Source: Acanthococcus lagerstroemiae (Eukaryota; Arthropoda; Insecta; Hemiptera; Eriococcidae). Taken from it: a stretch of 64,000 nt of DNA. The notes beneath the pieces are model-generated. The model was not told the origin of the DNA. It saw nothing but the letters and a program-made list of their open reading frames with translations, and did no database searches. The translations under genes and the position numbers were made by a program. This document shows positions 10,721 through 22,040 of the stretch, in pieces (the stretch's first letter is position 1; each line of letters begins with the position of its first letter). Location: the NCBI GenBank assembly GCA_031841125.1, contig CM063114.1, forward strand, positions 46,769,574 to 46,833,573, in the 5' to 3' direction.

Positions 10721-13229
10721 ATAATTGAATAGAAATTAAATATGCAAAAATTATATTTAATATTAATAGGAAAACAAATTGGTAAAAAAAAAAAAAAAAT
10801 GAAAATAAGCATAGGAACACACATCGTTTCAAAAATGTAGGTAAACATTTTTCATAAACTAGTCAACCATAAAACAACTAAAATGTCCATTACAACAATG
10901 ATAAAAAATTTTAAGAATTGAAAACGACGAAGAAATAAACATTGTGCACTATAAATTTTAATACTTATTCAGTGACGCATTCATTTTTTTCTTCTTCTCA
11001 TTTTAAACATAAGAAAACTGCAATAAATATTAAATGAAGAGTGGTAATGATAAAAAGAAATGTCAGGTGTATTTAATATACTATAAATTGCGTGTATCAG
11101 TGTTCTGAATTGAAATTGGAAAGTATAAATGAATCTTTTAAAATTAGAATAGAAAAAAATACAGCAATACAGCGTCCTAATATTACCAGTACGCTGCTCC
11201 AATGACGATTGACTTGACACCACTTCATGTTGTTCATCACTGTTTTCAAGGTTCTTTTTGGCGGCTGGAAAGAAAAGAATGAATGAATGAACAATTTAAA
11301 AATTGTGTTGCACCTCCTGCTTCCTTTCTCTCTTCTAGCTTTTTCGCCCTGGTTATCGCATTCTGCCAGTATTTCAGCCAGTTGGCTACCTCTTGCTCCA
11401 AGCCAGAATGAAAGTTGTACTCAAACTGTAAGACGACGATTGTGTCGCTTTGGCCGAAAATATAGTTCGCTCAGTATAAGTTGACGCTCGTAGTTTCGTA
11501 TCAAGTTGTCAGGTTTACTCAAACTAAAACGCTCCTGTTTTACCAGGTAGGCGCGTCACCCTGGTTAATTATATGCGGAAGGGTTAATTTAATTCACCTG
11601 TACGCAAGCAATAACGTTGGTCGACTTCGAGCAGGAGCAAATTAAATGAGTTGGTTCATGAAAAAAGCAGTTCGCGAAATTATTCCGAGCAAAAACCATC
11701 TGCTCACTGCTCTGTAATTCTGGTTCAAGTTTAACTGTGTACTACACAAGCTTCTGCCAGAAAGGTCCTCATTTGTAAAAGAATTCAGTTGAATTTGAAT
11801 AAATCGCAGGGTATAATAGAGTAATGCATGGTTCATACTATTAAGAAAGAGGAGTTTCCTGCTGTATCTGTCCTAAGACAGCTAGAACCGCGTGTATTTC
11901 AACGCACAGAATTCTGCATGTACATATCATCAAATGGAAGGATCAGATTTATGATTGTTGAAAGAAAGAGGACAGCGTGGATATGAGTAACACTCAGGTT
12001 CTGTATTTCAACAAGCGATCGCAGTATTTCGTCTTCACAGATATCTAGCAACGTTATATTCACAGATTTCTTTTCAGGTCACTCAGTTTTTTCTTTTCCC
12101 ACAATACGTATTATGAATCAACGTAACACACTTATTTTTTTGATATACCGTTCAAAAACAAAAGGTTTTCGTTGGTGTACCTAGACCAGCTACATAATCC
12201 GAGACCTCATGGTCAGTGATAATTATTCTCAATTACAAAAAGTCAAAAACCTTATTGCAAAATTTTTGGTGTTAAAAACGTTATGAAACCCGACCATCTT
12301 AGTTAAATTTGTTCCATATGTTCAATTTCAGATTTCTTCTATCATAACACTCAGCGAAAAATGCACCGAACTACAAAGTACAAACTTTTATAAGAAGTCT
12401 TAGTCAGGATACCCGTACAAACACAATATCTTCTTTCGTTCTTGGTACAAATCAGTTGTTCTATGTTCTATTCGTTATTCGTGAATCAAGCAAGGCATAG
12501 TTGATCTCAAACCTGATCGCTGCGACACTTCTCTCTTTACTGATAAAGAACAATCCGGAGCAACATATTGGAGCAGTGAGCAGATTAAAAACCCTAGTTC
12601 GCTAAAAGAGCAAGCAGATGAGCGAGGAATTGCCATTCCTACACGCAATGACGATCAGGGTTGGAACCATTCATTCTAGGTACTCATGTTTCTATCTCAT
12701 TTCTATGCCGAAGTATGTAATTTGAAACTCTTTTTACAAACGGCAGTTTCCTAGACTCCCACTATTTCTATACCACTTCTATGTAACGAATTAACAGGAC
12801 GAATCTGAATGTGGGAGATGTTGTTATTCAAAATATGCATACTGAAGATCCCTGAAACACACAAGTTCTTCAGCATTGCAGGACAAAATACGAGTATCAA
12901 CTTATACAGGGCGATATTATGTACGTGCTCTTAGAAATCAATTTTCTCTCTAATTCGTACTCACTATAATGAATCGACATTGCAATCTAATATCGCACTT
13001 ACTTACACATTTTAAAGATATTGTACGTATTATACATATAGTTCTTACCGTGTTCGTTCTGAGAATCATCCTCCATATGGTTATTTAAATGATATGCATC
13101 ACAGAATAATACATGGAAACTTAAATAAACCACGACTGTTGTTTTTCGTTTCACAATTTCAGCATTTCAGGCTACAAGTCACAGCCACACAGATAACCAG
13201 TAACGGTTTCACGTTATCAATAATTTAAT
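10721..13229. other. No recognised feature
   Basis: AT-rich sequence without recognised motifs, long frames or clear repeats. Frames at 10981-11294, 11287-11484 and 11642-11836 are short and show no domain. Confidence 0.5.
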
Positions 13230-13675
13230 CTGCGCGCGCAGATGTATGTGGAAAACGCCACGAAATTATAATAATTCGGGCGTTTTCGAACCTGTTCATA
13301 TTCGCGCGTATAATACCATGAGCGCAAAACGTACGATTTCCTATGTATAACAATTACAGAAAACGCTCTCTTTCTTAAAAAAAGGGCATTCTAGTGATAT
13401 GAGAGAATACGCGCGCTGAACATTTCTTATGAATCTGCGCGTAAATTAAGAACTGATGAAACGCCCGGCAAATTTTCCCATCTTTACTTCTCTAAAACGC
13501 CCATTTTTGTAACATGAAGAAATTCGCACGTTGAATGTTTTCAAAAAGCAATGGCTAATGCGCGCGTAAATAAAAAGTTGTTAAAACTGCCAGTAAAATT
13601 TTCAAGGTTCTAAGTGATTTTTTAGTTAAAACGCCCGTTTTTTTCAAAAACGCGCTCTTCAAAGGCGGAGTTTTG
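13230..13675. repeat. Sequence rich in AAAACGC motifs, block 2
   Basis: Contains ctgcgcgcgcagat and repeated aaaacgcc/aaaacgct/aaacgccc at irregular spacing, plus gcgcgtaaat twice (about 13435 and 13560). LINE C interrupts it at 13676; the motif resumes at about 15525 (ccaaaacgctctcgtgg). Confidence 0.5.
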
Positions 13676-15106
13676 TCAGCAGGGAAAGGTCTGTCTCACT
13701 CTCTCCCATTCCTTACGGTCGTTGGCTGTTTTTTGAAATTGTTTGTTCCTCAGAAACCCGTCGATTTCATCCCTCCACCTTGATTTTGGTTTACCTCTGT
13801 TGCGTTTTTTGTGACCCAGAAACCAGAAGGTCGCTTGGTAGGCCCACCTAGTGGGGGGTAGTCTAGCGACATGACCCGCCCAGCCCCACTTCAAGTTACG
13901 AATTATTTCCACACAGTTTTTTAGTTTTGGAAGTTTTGCCTTGATAGATGCCATGCTCACTCGATCCTTTAGTTTCACTCCGAGAATCGATCTTATCATG
14001 GAATTTTGCATGGTGGTTATTTTTTTGATAATTTTGTCCGTGAGAGTCGGCAGGTGGGAGATCCATACGTTAATACTGGAGTCACACACATATTAAAAAT
14101 TTCCGATTTTTGACTGTTGTTAAAATTGCCTTTAAAGATATGTTTCAGAGCCCAATATTTTTTCCACGCTAATGTGATCCTTCTCACTACTTCTTTTTCA
14201 GTTCTATTTTCCATGGAAATTTGTTGACCTAGGTAAATCGTTTCCGATACTGTTTTCAGTTCTTTATTTTCGAGAAAAGTTTTTTGATGGGTTGATATTT
14301 GCCATGGTTAATGGATAATCCCGCAGCTTTGCCAGATGTGTTTAACTCTATAAGCATTTCTTCCGGCTCCCTTCCGGTTTGCGAGACTAGGATAATATCA
14401 TCTGCAAATCTTAGATTTGAGATTTTTTTCCCGTTTATCTTTAAACCCCTGTCCGTCCAACTCAGTTGCCTAAAGACTTCTTCTAGGGCCACAATAAACA
14501 GCAGGGGGGATAAAGGATCCCCTTGGCGGACTCCTTTCCCTATTCGAAAGTATGGGCCGGTTTTGTCCGTGATAATTCTGCTCATGGGGTTTTCGTACAT
14601 TTTTTGGACTATATTTATGAGTTGCTCAGGGGCCCCCTGATTTCTCAGTGCGACTCCTATGAAGTGGTGGCATAATGAGTCGAAGGCTTTATTATAGTCT
14701 ATGAATGCTAGATGTAAGTTTAAGTTATATTCGTGTGCTTTCTCAGCGAGCATGTAAAATATTCTCCTCTCAAGGGGAGGGGGGGGATTCATCCCTCTAA
14801 TCTGTTTGAAGGTGATCTAGGGTTGAATAGTTTTTCCGGAATCCGGCTTGTTCAGGTGGTTGAAGGGGATCTAAGAAGTGTCTCAGCCTTATTTCTATTA
14901 ATTTGGAAAATATTTTCGAAATAGTGGGGGTTAAGCTTATAGGCCTGTAATTGCCTATCTTGTGTCTGTCTCCTTTCTTGTATATTGAGATAATATCTGA
15001 GTTGTCCCAGCTCTTGGGTAGCTCGCCAGAAGTTAGAATTTTGTTTAAAAAAAGGGTCAGTGCTGCAATCATAGCCTCTCCACCATTTGTTATGTGCTCA
15101 TTACTT
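13676..15106 (-). pseudogene. LINE C: RTE-like reverse transcriptase (broken)
   Basis: A minus-strand reverse transcriptase. In reading order: NEHITNGG and NYRPISLT (15100-14930), motif A AFIDYNKAFDSL near 14700, motif B KGVRQGDPLSP near 14520, motif C RFADD near 14400 with both aspartates, then C-terminal GWAGHVARL ... SRWRDEIDGF ... WERVRQTF down to 13676. The frame shifts at least three times (near 14800, 14260 and 14060). The endonuclease is absent: the 5' end stops exactly where the SINE-bearing unit begins at 15107. The 3' end stops inside the last codons, with no UTR or tail. It resembles LINE H and LINE G more than LINE A in the GHVAR...RWRD block. Confidence 0.88.
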
Positions 15107-15508
15107 AATAATGAAAGAGTAAATACACTATGGTGGATCGCGTCATTCATAGGCTCAAAAAAATTCGAATTTTTGAGCGCGAACTAGTTAAAAAGTTACT
15201 TTTGGTGGGGAAAAAAAAAAAAAAGTGTTTTAAATTTGTAAATTTCTCCTAAGGGATTTGCTAACTAATAAGTTCTTTTCTGATTTTGCTCTCAACCCAA
15301 GCCCTGGAATCCGCCCTTTCGAGCATTACCTCAGAGACGTCGGGTACGCTGTTAGGGCTGTCTTAGACCGCTTCTCTTCTCGCCGAAAAACCTGCCCAGG
15401 TCGAAATGTAGCGAGTTGCAACGTGGGCTCGAACCCGGGACCTCCGGATTTCGAGACTAGCGCGCTATCCACTCGGCCAACCAGACTCCTTAATTAATAA
15501 GTTATAAG
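15107..15508 (+). repeat. SINE-bearing composite unit, copy B
   Basis: Same unit as 6547-6942, with a longer A run (about 15212-15225). Both copies share the same SINE at the same target duplication, so the unit was duplicated after the SINE inserted. It lies between LINE C and AAAACGC-rich sequence. Confidence 0.85.
15275..15490 (-). mobile_element. tRNA-derived SINE, copy 2
   Basis: 216 bp, the same length as copy 1. Minus-strand A box tggccgagtggatagcgcgc and B box gggttcgagcc are closer to tRNA consensus than in copy 1. The flanking duplication is taactaataagtt on the left and taattaataagtt on the right, now with one mismatch. Confidence 0.85.
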
Positions 15509-16640
15509 TCGACGGAATTTCCAAAACGCTCTCGTGGAACATTTCATTTTTGTTAGTTAGCATAAGCGTTCATGAGCCCATTGATATGTTTCAAGTCTAT
15601 CGGGGTGGGTGCTCATCACTGTACCAGCATCGTTCCACATGCCATTAGGTCGCAAAAGTTTGTTTTCGTCCCTGTTCCCCATTTAACCGGTAAACTAGGA
15701 GGTTGTTATACGAATTTCGAATTTACGCGCCCGTACGTCCTATTCGGGCTAATTTTCTACACATTTAGTCGCGGTAACAAGGCGACGCGACGAGCCCCGT
15801 ATAAAAAATGGGCCCAACTCGGCCGGATTTATGCGGTGCGGCGCGGCGCGAAAAACGAACAAGTGGGATGCATTAAGAAAAGGCGAAGTTTTGAAATTTA
15901 TTCGAGAAATTACCTCCGGTAATGCCGAATAAGCGAATGCGAGTAAGCGAGTGAATAGACTTGCAAGGGTGGATACGTGTCCGGACGGACCCACCTCTCC
16001 GAACACGTATCCGTTTATTACCAAAGGAGGGGTCATGTTTCGGCGTGAATTTGTGTGCCGCGTGTGCCCTCCGTCGTATTTGTACAAATTAGCAGCAGGT
16101 AAACGGATTTTCGAAGTCGAGACTTCGTCGCCCTGTTCTTGCTCGCTGTTCGGATGGGTTCGCGACTCCTTTTTGCGGCCGTTTTGCATTGTAGCGGCTG
16201 CTGATGACCATTCACCGTGTCTACCGGTCCCGGAGGGTAAAAGTAGGTCCTGAAACCCTGGAAAAGTCCCGGGATTCACTTAACTATTGCTCAAGGTCCT
16301 GGAATTTTATGCACATGTTGGTCTCCGATACATAGAGACTGCTTTGTGCGTAGTCCAGATCGATAACGACTGGAGATGTCGCCGACCAACATGAATTTCT
16401 AAGAATTTGAGACAATAATTTTTCGACAATTAACTTCAGTGAACTCGAACGGAACGGATTTTGTGCAAACTTCTGACAATGCGAACGAATATTTTTGCGA
16501 ACTTTGAACATTGAACGATGCGAACGAATTTTGTGCAAACGTGCTCATCTCTGATAACGACAGTGTGTGCTCTCCAGTGAGTAAGAGTAAGGTGACATTG
16601 CAGTTAAAATTTGATCGAATTAGCGGCTGACAATATACGA
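15509..16640. other. CpG-containing unique sequence, no gene recognised
   Basis: Relatively CpG-rich between about 15650 and 16260, with overlapping frames on both strands (15572-15922, 15749-16279, 15951-16253), none with a domain I recognise. It could include host non-coding or exon sequence. From about 16390 the phrases gcgaacgaa(t/a)ttttgtgcaa repeat two or three times. Confidence 0.4.
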
Positions 16641-16644
16641 GGAG

Positions 16645-16822
16645 TGTTTAGTGAAGACTCGGACGACTTTAGTAAAGACTTCATTTGTAAAAATTTATAA
16701 ATCCGGTTCGGGTTCCCGTTCAAAATACTCCCTTCGGTCCCTTCTGAGTCGAATATATACACTTGGCCCACCTTTTCTGCCACTTCTGGAACACGTGATG
16801 GAACCCCCTCCCCCCGGCATGC
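16645..16822 (-). pseudogene. mariner transposase 3' fragment, copy 1
   Basis: The minus strand encodes HHVFQKWQKRWAKCI followed by a damaged end, which fits the C-terminal FxxWxxRxxKCI block of mariner (DD34D) transposases. It is a direct copy of the left part of the fragment at 17961-18260. It is cut at 16822, where the duplicated 1.15-kb segment starts at a shared ctcccccc..catg. Confidence 0.7.
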
Positions 16823-17960
16823 TTTGTTAGTCCAGAAGAGGTGTCACATATAAGAAGTGACCTAAAAATGTTGAAAATCTCATCTTTGTTTTTCAAGAGA
16901 TATCTTTTGCCCGATGATTTTGAAATTTTAGAGTTCAGATGGAACAAACACCACTCCCCACAATTCATAATTCAAAATTTTTCAAAAACTGTTACATTTG
17001 GGTTTTCATTTTGCTCAACGATCTCGAAATTTCATTAGAACCTCCCACTTCATCATAATTTGAAATTGTAAAACAATAATTGGTAAATTTATGGCTGCAG
17101 TTAGCAAAATTATAAGTGTTGCAAGAGCTTCATTTATTCGTGTTGAACATTTATTTCGAAATTTTAGTGACAATTTAACAAAACTACCCCTCGCTAAAAT
17201 TTTTAATCTTCTAAGAGTCGTTGCTCCACCCTTGCCATAATCTGTAATTATTCTAGAAGAGTTGGTAAATTTAGGAGGTAAACTAACATTTGTAAGCCTC
17301 ATTGTTTTGTTCAACGTTTATTTAGAAATGTTTTCAGTTGGAACCCCTTCCCCCTCCTCCACAACTTGATAGTAGTCTTAGAAGTTATCGTTAGCGAAAT
17401 TGAAAAAGGTGCAATACTTTTTTGGTTTGATGATTTCGAAATTTTTGTGTTCAGTTGAAAAAAACACTCTGTCCAAAAGCCATAATTTTAAAATATTGGA
17501 GAATTGTTACATTTAGTTTTTTATTTTGCTCGACGATCTTGAAATTTCAGGTAACGAAAAAACGTGATGTGATAGAAGAAACATACTACAATTAGTGTTG
17601 GAAGAATGAACAAGAACGAGAAGAAAACAGGCATGTTCTCGTTCTCCGAACGAGAATGAGAACGGGAAACGAGAACAGGATCAGGTTGGGAACGAGAACC
17701 AGGAACATAAACGAGAACTATGCAGTTAGAGAAGAACGAACGAGAACAGGAACGAGATGATTTTTGCGTTCTTCTAACACCTTTGTAGCAGGTGCAAAGG
17801 TAAAATTCTGAAAGCTGAAAACTAATTATATATTTTATAAATGAAACAAGCGAGGTCCGGGGGACCTGGCAATAGGGTGTTTGCAAATTCTTATTTATTT
17901 GTGACGGAATGTGTGAAAAGGGCCCTTGTGGTGATCTTGAAAATTTTGAGTTTGCGAATG
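16822..17960 (+). repeat. Duplicated 1.15-kb segment, copy B
   Basis: High-identity copy of 2306-3458, ending in the middle of the palindromic element (at tttgcgaatg). It lies exactly between two direct copies of the mariner 3' end, so it probably arrived by recombination or repair at short matching sequence rather than by its own transposition. Confidence 0.85.
17596..17785. mobile_element. MITE-like element rich in gaacgag, copy 3
   Basis: Carried inside the duplicated segment and nearly identical to copy 1 at 3089-3278. Confidence 0.55.
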
Positions 17961-18260
17961 GGGTTCAGTGAAGACTCGGACGACTTTTGTAAAGACTTTA
18001 TTTGTAAAAATTTATAAATCCGGTTCGGTTTCCCGTTCAAAATACTCCCTTCCGAGTCGAATACACTTGGCCCACCTTTTCTGCCACTTCTGGAACACGT
18101 GATGAAACCCCCCTCCCCCCGGCATCCTCTTGAAAATTGCCTCCGCCGGTCCTAAAGCCTGACTCTGTGACTCGAATCGACATTGTTTTAGGTCCTTTTT
18201 GGCGGTGTGATATAGCTAGAAGTGGCACGAGGCCTGGTTCGGCGAGTAGGGGAGGGGATC
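17961..18260 (-). pseudogene. mariner transposase 3' fragment, copy 2
   Basis: On the minus strand the sequence reads YSPNQASCHF (mariner signature YSPDLAPCDF, with changes), a stop, LYHTAKKDLKQCRFES, then EAIFKRMP and HVFQKWQKRWAKCIRLGREYF ending in a stop near 18015. This is the last third of a DD34D transposase, including the region of the third catalytic aspartate (D of PDLAPCD is N here). The left end, ttcagtgaagactcggacga, may approach the terminal repeat of the element. Stops and a frame change show it is dead. Confidence 0.75.
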
Positions 18261-18600
18261 ACCTGTATGTTCAAACGAAATTAAAGTTCTTTACTGAATT
18301 ATTGCATTAAACTATTGAAATTCAAAAAGCTTGTGTGTATTTGCAGGGTGATGGGACTATACAGTTGAAGAATATACTGGTAACACTGTTGAGCAAAATA
18401 TGGTATTTTTTGCAACCAAATTTTTCTCAGAAGTGTCTTACAAAGTCCCGGAAAAGTTCCGGAATTCCAAAAGTGAATTCTGATAGACAACCTGCCACTA
18501 GTGTACGTTCATATACATTTTTTAATACTGTACGTGGATGGTAGCCCAGACTCCGCCGGTCACTACTTTTGCAATCGACGGGCAACCATACAAGGGGACA
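18261..18600. other. No recognised feature
   Basis: Short AT-rich stretch between the mariner fragment and LINE B. The last ~60 bp (18540-18600) may be the ORF1-ORF2 linker of LINE B, but I cannot show this. Confidence 0.35.
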
Positions 18601-18666
18601 AAAGGTTACTTTTCAAACTCGAATTTGATAAATAATAAAAATTTTATAAGTTTAAATATTTACACT

Positions 18667-19100
18667 CAGGGACGTACCGATAGGGGAGTGGGGGTGAGGC
18701 AATACCCCCCCCCCCTCTGTAGGAATTTTCACTCAACAGTTGGGAATATCTACCATTTTAGTCAGGAGAGTTGGGAAAATCTACCATTTCAGTCAGGCAA
18801 GTCGAGGAAATCCAACAGGTTTTTTATTTTATTTTATTACTGTTATTTTTTGCTTTGATACTTGGGAATTGAGTTGAGAAGTTGGGAAAACCCAACAAGT
18901 CAAAAAAATTGTCTTCTTTTGCTTCGATACTTGGGAATTTTGAATCGAGTCAGACAGTCAGTTGGAAAAATTCAACAGGTCAAAAGGTTTTTCTCTCTCT
19001 CTCTGTTCGATACTTGGGAATTCTGAGTTGAGTCAGTTTGGACTTTCACAATTTTTGCCCCCCCTCCCTCCCCCAGGAAATACTCTTCGGTACGTCCCTG
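18667..19100. mobile_element. hAT MITE inside LINE B (TSD TTTACACT)
   Basis: Termini cagggacgtaccgatag and cttcggtacgtccctg form an inverted repeat starting CAGGGACGTACCGA. Perfect 8-bp duplications TTTACACT lie at 18659-18666 and 19101-19108, the hallmark of hAT insertion. The body holds several copies of cttgggaatt and gttgggaaaatctaccattt, and C/G runs near both ends. It has no transposase. A shorter relative lies at 40079-40318. Confidence 0.92.
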
Positions 19101-19108
19101 TTTACACT

Positions 19109-19508
19109 GGTAATACTCAAGGGTTAGCTTCGAATGAAATGTTATTGGAATTTGAACTAGCAACAGATAAAATTGATTTCGACATTTTTGGTTTAGCTGA
19201 AATTAGAAAAAATGGGGGAAACTGTGTAAAAGAGAAAATGGAATTACTTCTTTTACTGCGCTCAAACGAAAGGCTTCAAAGGGACGGGCTTCTACGTCTA
19301 TGAGAACTGGGTAAACAAAATTACGGGAGTGAGAGGAATTTCGGAGAGGATAAGTCTTCAGAAGCTGGCATTAGACTCAAAAAAACAAAATTTTGCTGAT
19401 TCAAGTGTACGCCCCTACATTACAAGCGGATGATGAAGACGTAGAAGAATTCTGTGAACTTTTTCAAAAAACAATAGAAAAAAAAATCGAATATTGGGGG
19501 ACCTAAAC
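19109..19508 (+). pseudogene. LINE B endonuclease, N-terminal part
   Basis: Encodes TQGLASNEMLLEFELA and DIFGLAEIRK (first catalytic Asn replaced by Thr; catalytic Glu kept), then after a frame change IQVYAPT near 19398. It stops at GGT* / acctaaac where hAT 2 entered. The endonuclease resumes at 21336. Confidence 0.8.
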
Positions 19509-21335
19509 CAGTGTTGTTCCTACGGCCAAAAAATTCTACTGTCAAATAACTGTCAAAAAACGTTAGATAATAATTTTCATCGTTGAAACTGAATGTTTTA
19601 TTATCATATGATATGATTACCAGCTCTTAAAAGCTTCACAGGACGTCTAACAAAATCGAATATTGAAAATAAATGAGCTTTAAATGACCTCCCCCTTCCC
19701 ATTTGCTGTGAACGCTATGAATGCGCTAAAATGCAAATACGATTTGGGTATAATTTTAAAGGGAAAATTAAGTTGGATGCACTAAGACAATTTTTATCCA
19801 ATTTCAAACTTGATGATCTAACAAAGAATCTACCTGAGAAGTCCAATCTTCTTTTCAATAGGAGATGCACTCAGGAGATATTGCTCCTATTCGTAATTTT
19901 TTGATGATTGATAACCGTGAGGGCAAGCGAAAGGGTTTCTCACATGCAAAATAATAAATTTTTCTATAAGTTTTTCTGCTGGCTTATCAATCATGAAGTC
20001 TTTTCAATTTTTTTTTTTTTTTTTTTTTTTTGGAGTCGGAAATTATATAGTTTTAGTATTTTTGAGTAAAGAATTAGAAAAACCTCTTTTCGGAAAAAAT
20101 ATTAAAAAATAAGCAAAACTGGTGCAAAATGTGCGATAAATACGCTGCTTATTTGACGCAGAATTCTGTAATTCGTGAAGATTTTTCGAAACTTCATGTT
20201 GTAAATGATGTTACTTTTGAAACAGAGAAATCCAAACTACTCCTATGTGCAGATGACATATGCAAATATATTTTTTTTAACTTTCTTCTCAGACTGTATA
20301 GTGAGCTTCTGGCAGAACTAAATTTTATTGTTTGTTGGAGCGATTGGAATCTACTGCTCTTCAATAAATCCAAATGCCAAAGCAAGAGGCGCTACCTGCC
20401 GGTGCTCGTTGATGGGACTAGTGATACGGGTATTCGACAGAAAGATAGCGCAGTTGACCTAGGCCGATTCCCGGCAAGAAGAGAAGAGGGCTAGGCAGCC
20501 CTAAGAGGCTCCCCGATGTCCCTGATGTAATGCTCGAAGGGTCGGTTCCCGGGCTCGGGTGAGAGCAAATGAAAAGAGAAATGCCAAAGCATTACTTTTA
20601 GTCGTATAAAGGAGTCCTTGCTATACCCTTATACAATAGGAGGTTATAGCTTATCGATTGCCAAGTATTCAGGAAGTAAGGGACCTGGGTGTACTAATGG
20701 ATAGCAAATTATCATTTTCCGGACACAAATATGAAAATAAGAAACTATTACTTTTTGCTTTGGTAATATCAGTTTTTGAGTTTAGCGCAATTATATCTGG
20801 GAGCCACACGATAAAGATAAAATTGAAAAAAACCAAAAAACATTTTCGAAATACATATTTTTGCTTATTTTACTCAGAATTCTGTGTTTTGTGAAAACCT
20901 TTAAAAACTTCTGGAAATATACGCTGTGGATAGAAATATACATTGGCATGAAAACTGCAGCTCTGGTCATTATAATAGAATTTTCCAATTCTCAATTCTT
21001 TGTTCTCTCTTTCAAGGTATAATTTGCTGATTTTTAATCTGTATGATAATTGATAACACACATAATCTACATCTTGAAACGTTTTGACTTTGGTGATAAA
21101 GTGATTCAATAGTGATTTCTGATTTCAAACGAAATGATAATTAACATTCTATAATACATGAGGAATAGTTACTCAGCTTTCTCGGTTTTCACTTTTCTGT
21201 TTCAATAATTTTTTGACGTAAAATAAGTAATGTCAAAGAACTGCTGTATAATTAATTTTTGACATGTGTAATTTTATGTAATTTTCTAGTAAAATTACGG
21301 TAAAATAACGTAAGTTATTTGACGGAACAGCACTG
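19509..21335. mobile_element. hAT-like element inside LINE B (TSD ACCTAAAC)
   Basis: Termini cagtgttgttcc and ggaacagcactg are inverted. Perfect 8-bp duplications ACCTAAAC lie at 19501-19508 and 21336-21343, and removing the element joins the LINE B endonuclease across its GDLNAK motif. Length is 1827 bp, shorter than autonomous hATs. Subterminal blocks aataactgtc (left) and agttatttgac (right) also match in inverted form. A 121-codon frame at 20129-20494 shows no clear hAT domain, partly because a SINE sits in it. A 22-base T run lies at about 20008-20030. Confidence 0.9.
20385..20578 (+). mobile_element. tRNA-derived SINE, copy 3 (inside hAT 2)
   Basis: A perfect 13-bp target duplication, aaatgccaaagca, flanks it (20372-20384 and 20579-20591). 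The 3' half (aatgctcgaagggtcgg, gggctcgggtgagagcaaa) matches copies 1 and 2 on the opposite strand. The tRNA-like head is more diverged (B-box-like ggccgattcccg). Its position shows that it inserted after hAT 2, which itself inserted after LINE B. Confidence 0.88.
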
Positions 21336-21450
21336 ACCTAAACGCAAAATTAGTGGAAGATTTGGATGCCAAAATACCTTCGGTACGGGTAGATTCAGTT
21401 CAGGGGGTGCAACAAATAGAAATGAGGAATACTTGATAAATTTTGGCATT
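21336..21450 (+). pseudogene. LINE B endonuclease, middle part
   Basis: Continues the frame broken at 19508: (G)DLNAKL, then DLDAKIPS and, after a shift, GGATNRNEEYLINF, a block usual between GDxNAK and the final D-H of these endonucleases. Similarity fades after about 21450. Confidence 0.75.
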
Positions 21451-21569
21451 TTCATGTCTTTACTTTGGCACACAAACCGAAAAAAAAAAACTATACGTTT
21501 ACGCATTACGTTTTATGCGTTACGTTTGAGGAGGAATGAAATAATCATTTCCTTGGAAATTTATTTAGA

Positions 21570-22040
21570 CAGTTTCTTGTCTTTGACTGACTGGACTGGA
21601 TTGACTGACTGACTGACTCAACACTTCATTCGCCTGCGAGTACCACACTCCTTGTATCAGCCTGTATTTCCTTGCGAGCATCACTTTCCTTGTACCAGCC
21701 TGCGAGCACTGCGCACTGCTAGTGCATAATCTTGCAGACGAGTCTGCAACCACGGGAGAGCATTTTCATGTCTGCTTCGCGGACTGCGCCGACATGATAA
21801 TGTCACGTTGTCCAGCGAATGTAGCGTCCGAAAAATGAGCGCGCCAAAAATTATGGAGCGCAACGTGCTCCGCGGAGCATAGCGGACGATAACATTCTCA
21901 TTTCGGCGCAGTCCGCGAAGCAGACATGAAAATGCTCTCCCGTGATTGCAGACTCATCTGCAAGATGATGCACTAGCAAAGCGTAGTGCTCCGAATGAAG
22001 TGTTGAGTCAGTCAGTCCAGTCAGTCAGTTCAGTTCAGTT
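21570..22040. mobile_element. Fold-back element with gactgact ends
   Basis: The left arm (tgactgactgactcaacact, then tgctagtgcataatcttgca, ggagagcattttcatgtctg, cttcgcggactgcgcc) recurs inverted on the right (ggcgcagtccgcgaag, cagacatgaaaatgctctcc, tgcaagatgatgcactagca, agtgttgagtcagtcagt). The arms are ~150-200 bp around a ~120-bp centre. The family is unknown. It sits in LINE B next to the end of the minus-strand LINE. Confidence 0.8.

Noticed and set aside
16645..18126. The direct repeats around the 1.15-kb segment as LTRs of a retrotransposon
   Set aside because: The repeats encode the mariner transposase C-terminus, lack TG...CA ends, and the interior is a non-coding copy of 2306-3458.
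20129..20494. hAT transposase remnant
   Set aside because: No RW or other hAT dimerisation-type motif is visible, and the second half of the frame is SINE sequence.
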